Shown piece after piece: positions 60,551 to 64,000 of a DNA stretch of 64,000 bases. Below the pieces are notes generated by a model. That model was not told the origin of the DNA and searched no databases. It was given only the letters and a program-made list of their open reading frames with translations. The position numbers and the translations under genes were made by a program. Each line of letters begins with the position of its first letter. Position 1 is the first letter of the stretch. The DNA comes from JADJSS01 sp046329815 (GTDB lineage: Bacteria; Bacteroidota; Bacteroidia; Chitinophagales; JADIYW01): NCBI GenBank assembly GCA_046329815.1, contig JAXLTY010000002.1:496001-560000 (forward strand), read 5' to 3'.

Positions 60551-61324
60551 CTATTGCAATTCCAGTTTTCTGCTATTTATAAAAACTTCTTCTTCATTGT
60601 AAAGTTCAATTAAGTACTTCGCTTTTGATTTTAATATTAATTCTAAAAAAGTCCATCTCCACTTATAATTTGTAAAGAATATGTCAGTATATAAAAATTT
60701 TTTCTCATTATTTTCTAACTTATAAATCTTTGCAAGTATCCTGTCTGTCTTTAATTCCAATCTATCCGGCTGAGAAATATACATTGTTATTTTCGTTTCT
60801 TTTGGTTGCGCTATGAAAATATCTTTGGTGCCAATTAACTGTTCATTGTGTATGCTATCGCAAAAACGCAGTGTTGAATTTCTATAAAACCATGTATCTG
60901 TAAAACCGTCATCAATATAGGTTTGGTCAGTATATAAAATAGTTGTGTAATAAGTTTCAACAGGTGTATTGTCGTCATTTTCAAATAATAAAAATTTATA
61001 GATGCCACTTCTCAAAAATGTATATTTATTGGCAACCCAATTTTTAGAACTGTCTTTTTTTAATTCAAACTGATCGAACAATAAAAATGTGCTGTCTGTT
61101 CTGCCATATAATTTTTCTATTCTGATGAAATATTTTTTGGTCAGCAGTTGGTCAGATTTTACAAAGATATACATGAAATTTCCGGAACGTTGTATGTTCC
61201 ATTCCGCATAACTGTTTATCGGATTGCCATCATTAGAGTAATCGGCACAAACTGTGAAAAGTGTTTTTGCTTCAATAATTCTCGTAGAAAAAAATAAAAG
61301 CAGTATAGTGAATATATATTTCAT
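60551..61324 (-). CDS. secreted two-domain protein, paralogue 2 of 3
   Basis: A 257-residue exported protein (signal peptide ending RIIEAK). N-half: LFTVCADYSNDGNPINSYAE with WNIQRSGNFMYIFVK; middle: FLRSGIYKFLLFENDD; C-half: DTWFYRNSTLRFCDSIHNEQ, ILAKIYKLEN, and AKYLIELYNEEEVFINSRKL. The same order of conserved positions as its neighbours defines a tandem family. The spacers between the three genes (about 130 and 34 bp) allow a common transcript. Confidence 0.7.
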   Translation of the reverse strand: MKYIFTILLLFFSTRIIEAKTLFTVCADYSNDGNPINSYAEWNIQRSGNFMYIFVKSDQLLTKKYFIRIEKLYGRTDSTFLLFDQFELKKDSSKNWVANKYTFLRSGIYKFLLFENDDNTPVETYYTTILYTDQTYIDDGFTDTWFYRNSTLRFCDSIHNEQLIGTKDIFIAQPKETKITMYISQPDRLELKTDRILAKIYKLENNEKKFLYTDIFFTNYKWRWTFLELILKSKAKYLIELYNEEEVFINSRKLELQ

Positions 61325-61358
61325 AAAAGTGCAGTTTGTTCAGATGATACGGAAAAAA

Positions 61359-62123
61359 TTATTCAATCTCTACAGTTTTGGATTGTATAAAGATACCTTT
61401 ATCACTATATAATTCTACACGATATTTTCCTCTGTTTTTTAAAGTAACAGGAAAAGACGTCCAGCGCTGTGTTGGTTTGATATCTATATTGAGTGTTTCA
61501 ATTAAATTTTTAGCGCCATCAATTGTGTAGATTTTAGCCACTATTTTTTCGGTGCGCAATTTCTTTTCATCATGCGTAATGTAAGTAGTTACAATTGTTC
61601 CGCCTGTATTGTATGGAAATTTATTTTTCTTGCCGATAAAAATTTCGCTTAATACACTGTCGCAAAAAACGATGGCGGTGTTCTTGTAGTACCATGTATC
61701 TAACGCTGAATCATTTGCATAGTAATTATCTAAATAACGAATTGAAGTTTTGTATGTTTCAATAGCATTGGAATTGCTATCTAACAATGTAAAACGATAA
61801 AAACCTGGCAGCGAAAATGTGTAACTTTTATAAGTGTAATTTTTAGGTGTTTTATTCACCGGCAATATTATTTCGTCTAACACTGTGTAAACAGAATCGG
61901 CTCTGTCTTCCATGCGTTCTATTTTTACTTTATAGTCTTGCGTTAAATTAGCATCTGCCTGGTAATATATATATATATCATTACCGTCTTTTTCGGTAGC
62001 AAAACTTTCACGAAATCCTACCGCTTTATCACTGTCATCTATATATAAACAAAGCGCAAACCGGTTCTTTGAAAAACCATAAACAGAAAAGAAAAACAAA
62101 ACGATGTAAACAAATAATTTCAT
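61359..62123 (-). CDS. secreted two-domain protein, paralogue 3 of 3
   Basis: A 254-residue exported protein; the ATG at 62123 (MKLFVYIVLFFFSVYGFSK) is preferred over 62306 because the longer frame only adds a non-conserved stretch. N-half: RFALCLYIDDSDKAVGFRES, NDIYIYYQADANL; C-half: DTWYYKNTAIVFCDSVLSE, IVAKIYTIDG, and GKYRVELYSDKGIFIQSKTV. Closest to paralogue 2. Likely the first gene of the unit. Confidence 0.7.
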   Translation of the reverse strand: MKLFVYIVLFFFSVYGFSKNRFALCLYIDDSDKAVGFRESFATEKDGNDIYIYYQADANLTQDYKVKIERMEDRADSVYTVLDEIILPVNKTPKNYTYKSYTFSLPGFYRFTLLDSNSNAIETYKTSIRYLDNYYANDSALDTWYYKNTAIVFCDSVLSEIFIGKKNKFPYNTGGTIVTTYITHDEKKLRTEKIVAKIYTIDGAKNLIETLNIDIKPTQRWTSFPVTLKNRGKYRVELYSDKGIFIQSKTVEIE

Positions 62124-62340
62124 AACGCAAAAAAAATTAAGAAATGATTCAGGATTTATGAAACTATATTTATGGTTTTGTCTAATCTTAAATGTAAATC
62201 TAAGATTTATTGGTAAATATAAACGATTTACAATACTATATGTGTTAAATTTTTTGGACATGTAAAATATACACAAACAATATAAAACATATCTTTTCGT
62301 TATCAATTCATACTTTCAGGTATGTGCCAATTGATTTTAT

Positions 62341-62348
62341 TATATTTG
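62341..62348 (+). promoter_or_regulatory. -7 box (TATATTTG) for the UbiA gene
   Basis: A perfect TAnnTTTG, 21 nt before the ATG at 62370. Its position inside the longer frame from 62322 supports the downstream start. Confidence 0.5.
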
Positions 62349-62369
62349 CAGTCGCTTAAAAATTTAAAA

Positions 62370-63347
62370 ATGAATATTGTCAAACTCATTCGACCAATCA
62401 ATTTACTGGTAATTACGCTCACGATGTGCTTGTTTTGGTATTCATTTTTAATAGCAAACAGCTATCGCATCTTTCATTTATTTCCGTTAATGACGGATTT
62501 TCAATTCTGTTTATTAGTATTTGCAACAGTTTGTATTGCCGCAGGCGGTTATATCATTAACGATATATATGATGTTGATATTGATACCTTTAACAAGCCG
62601 AATGATGTCATTATTGGTCAGAAAATCAGTGAAATTACTGCATATAATATTTATAAAATAACTTGTGCTTTAAGCGTAATCGCTACTGTTTGGTTGGCAA
62701 TTCTGACAAGAGAATATCGGCTTTCTACTTTTCCAATCATTATTATGGTAATCCTGTTTTTCTATGCTTCCATGTTTAAAAAACAACTGATACTTGGAAA
62801 TCTAACAGTTGCATTCTGCAGTGCTGCAACCATCTTATTGATATCATTATTTGAAAGCGGTGGCAATTATTTAATGGGTCCGAATGAAACAGAATACAGA
62901 AGCAGTCTTTTTATCGGTGCTCTGGTGTATTCGTTGTTTGCATTCTTAACTACATTTATTCGCGAGATCGTAAAAGATATGGAAGACAAAGCAGGCGATG
63001 AACAATACGATTGTAAAACCATTCCAATTCAATTTGGCAATTTAGCAGCGAAAATTATTTGCGCTGTTTTTGCAGTTATTATTATTGCTATGTTGCTGAC
63101 ATTTGTTTTCTTTTTTATCAGAATGGGTATCCATAAAGTTCATTTATTTATTATTGTTGGTTTGATCTTACCTTTAGTACTGATAATTATTTACTTGTTT
63201 ATTGCAAAAACCACGAAACAGTTCCATTTTGTTAGCAATTTGATAAAGGTTTACATGCTGCTTGGTATAAGTTCAATGTTGTATTTTAGTCAGGGCTTGA
63301 GTCCGATATTAATCAACTATGTTGCTTATCTGAAGCAATTGTTTTAA
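62370..63347 (+). CDS. UbiA family prenyltransferase
   Basis: A 325-residue inner-membrane enzyme with eight to nine helices. The first aspartate motif is NDIYDVDIDTFNKPND (NDxxDxxxD, about 66-74), the second is DMEDKAGDEQYDCKTIP (DxxxD). These bind the prenyl pyrophosphate with magnesium. Close relatives include geranylgeranylglycerol-phosphate synthase-like and digeranylgeranylglyceryl phosphate synthase-like enzymes of Bacteroidota, and menaquinone or ubiquinone prenyltransferases; the acceptor is not settled here. The ATG at 62370 is chosen over 62322. maf follows after 6 bp. Confidence 0.87.
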   Translation: MNIVKLIRPINLLVITLTMCLFWYSFLIANSYRIFHLFPLMTDFQFCLLVFATVCIAAGGYIINDIYDVDIDTFNKPNDVIIGQKISEITAYNIYKITCALSVIATVWLAILTREYRLSTFPIIIMVILFFYASMFKKQLILGNLTVAFCSAATILLISLFESGGNYLMGPNETEYRSSLFIGALVYSLFAFLTTFIREIVKDMEDKAGDEQYDCKTIPIQFGNLAAKIICAVFAVIIIAMLLTFVFFFIRMGIHKVHLFIIVGLILPLVLIIIYLFIAKTTKQFHFVSNLIKVYMLLGISSMLYFSQGLSPILINYVAYLKQLF

Positions 63348-63353
63348 ACAAAA

Positions 63354-63920
63354 ATGAGCAAAACCACCAAAATTATTTTAGGTTCTCAGTCACCGCGCAG
63401 GTTTGAGATTTTAGCAGATGCAGGTTTTGATATTGAAGTAGTTCGTCCGAACGTAGAAGAACGTTTTCCGTTTGATTTAAGCCATTCCAAAGTTCCTGAA
63501 TACCTTTCCAAATTAAAAATGCACGATGTGTATTCTTATGTTGGCGATGATAAAGACTTTATTATTTGCGCCGATACCATCGTCATCTTTGAAAAGAAAA
63601 TGATTGGAAAACCAAAGAATCTGGAAGCTGCGTTTAAATGTTTGAAAGCGATGAATGGCAAGACGCATGAAGTCATTACAGGTGTTTCTATTCGGAAAAA
63701 CAAAAAACAAATTTCGTTTTCAGAGCATGCAGTCGTGCATTTCAAAGAATTAACAGACGAAGAGATCAGAAATTATGTCACTCATTTCTCACCGTTAGAT
63801 AAAGCAGGTGCTTACAATATTCAGGAATATCTTGGCGTTGACAAACTCGAAGGCGAATTTCAGAATGTAATGGGTTTGCCAATCAAACGCGTGCTGAAAG
63901 AAATTAAGAATTGGAAATAA
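63354..63920 (+). CDS. maf: Maf-like nucleoside triphosphate pyrophosphatase
   Basis: A 188-residue Maf/YhdE-type enzyme that hydrolyses non-canonical or dTTP/UTP-type nucleotides. LGSQSPRRFEILADAGFDIE at the start, ICADTIVIFEKKMIGKP and DKAGAYNIQEYLGV in the middle are the family's signature segments. Starts 6 bp after the prenyltransferase gene and is likely co-transcribed. Length normal. Confidence 0.93.
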   Translation: MSKTTKIILGSQSPRRFEILADAGFDIEVVRPNVEERFPFDLSHSKVPEYLSKLKMHDVYSYVGDDKDFIICADTIVIFEKKMIGKPKNLEAAFKCLKAMNGKTHEVITGVSIRKNKKQISFSEHAVVHFKELTDEEIRNYVTHFSPLDKAGAYNIQEYLGVDKLEGEFQNVMGLPIKRVLKEIKNWK

Positions 63921-63921
63921 T

Positions 63922-64000
63922 CTAAATATCAGCCACCATCAAATTGCAGCCGCGAATATCTGAATTATCGATTCTTCCTAAAACTTCAAATGTATCTTCA
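63922..64000 (-). CDS. C-terminal end of a minus-strand gene (partial)
   Basis: A minus-strand frame that enters at the window edge reads EDTFEVLGRIDNSDIRGCNL then MVADI and stops (TAG, 63924-63922). It is convergent with maf, one base after its stop. The reading looks protein-like, but I do not recognise the family from 25 residues. Confidence 0.55.
   Translation of the reverse strand, partial: EDTFEVLGRIDNSDIRGCNLMVADI

Overview
The window reads as a chromosomal segment of a low-GC Bacteroidota bacterium. Four observations support this. Promoter-like TAnnTTTG boxes sit upstream of many genes, and strong Shine-Dalgarno sites are absent. Two secreted proteins end in type IX secretion (T9SS) sorting domains. 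Homologues of the gliding-motility proteins RemB and GldC are present. A bacillithiol-type YtxJ protein and the gene order pheT - coiled coil - zapA - rny also fit. I see no rRNA, tRNA, CRISPR array, transposase or phage gene, so this is mostly ordinary chromosome with lineage-specific blocks of secreted proteins.

Layout. 0-9.8 kb: a FucP/GluP-type sugar transporter, a RemB/Wzi-like outer-membrane protein, a sulfotransferase, a small secreted protein, MtgA transglycosylase, a cytochrome P450, a redoxin, an eIF2B-like protein and a TonB/TolA-like protein. 9.8-19.4 kb: housekeeping genes (pheT, zapA, a candidate structured RNA, rny, a CDF metal exporter, leuS). 19.5-25.6 kb: a 1697-residue secreted M36 metalloprotease with nine ~70-residue repeats and a T9SS tail, then a small beta-barrel protein. 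25.9-33.3 kb: four minus-strand genes of unknown function. They share a new-looking ~110-residue module with an invariant CX5C pair and an SH3-like module, combined with PDZ and MORN domains; this is the best candidate for an undescribed system. 33.4-36.3 kb: a lipoprotein, an ABC-F ATPase and gldC.

36.3-41.3 kb: a complete TetR - TolC - HlyD/EmrA - EmrB drug-efflux operon. It has two identical 19-bp operator-like repeats over its promoter and a long hairpin between the adaptor and pump genes. 41.3-53.2 kb: secreted and envelope proteins (von Willebrand A/T9SS, MORN/YwqK-like, lipoprotein, a carboxypeptidase-regulatory-domain protein, OmpA), with a stand-alone purS. 53.2-59.6 kb: a dolichol-phosphate-mannose-synthase-like glycosyltransferase, a small gene broken by an in-frame stop, an Mpl-type Mur ligase, a 48-residue lipoprotein, ytxJ, osmC, lipA and a DUF2167 protein. 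59.6-62.1 kb: three tandem paralogues of an unrecognised secreted family whose one-domain relative lies at 4.6-4.9 kb. 62.3-64 kb: a UbiA-family prenyltransferase, maf and the tail of a convergent gene.

Most entries rest on motif recognition in the translated sequence. Promoters, operators and RNA structures were found by eye and are predictions. Family names I recalled without a search are marked with lower confidence.
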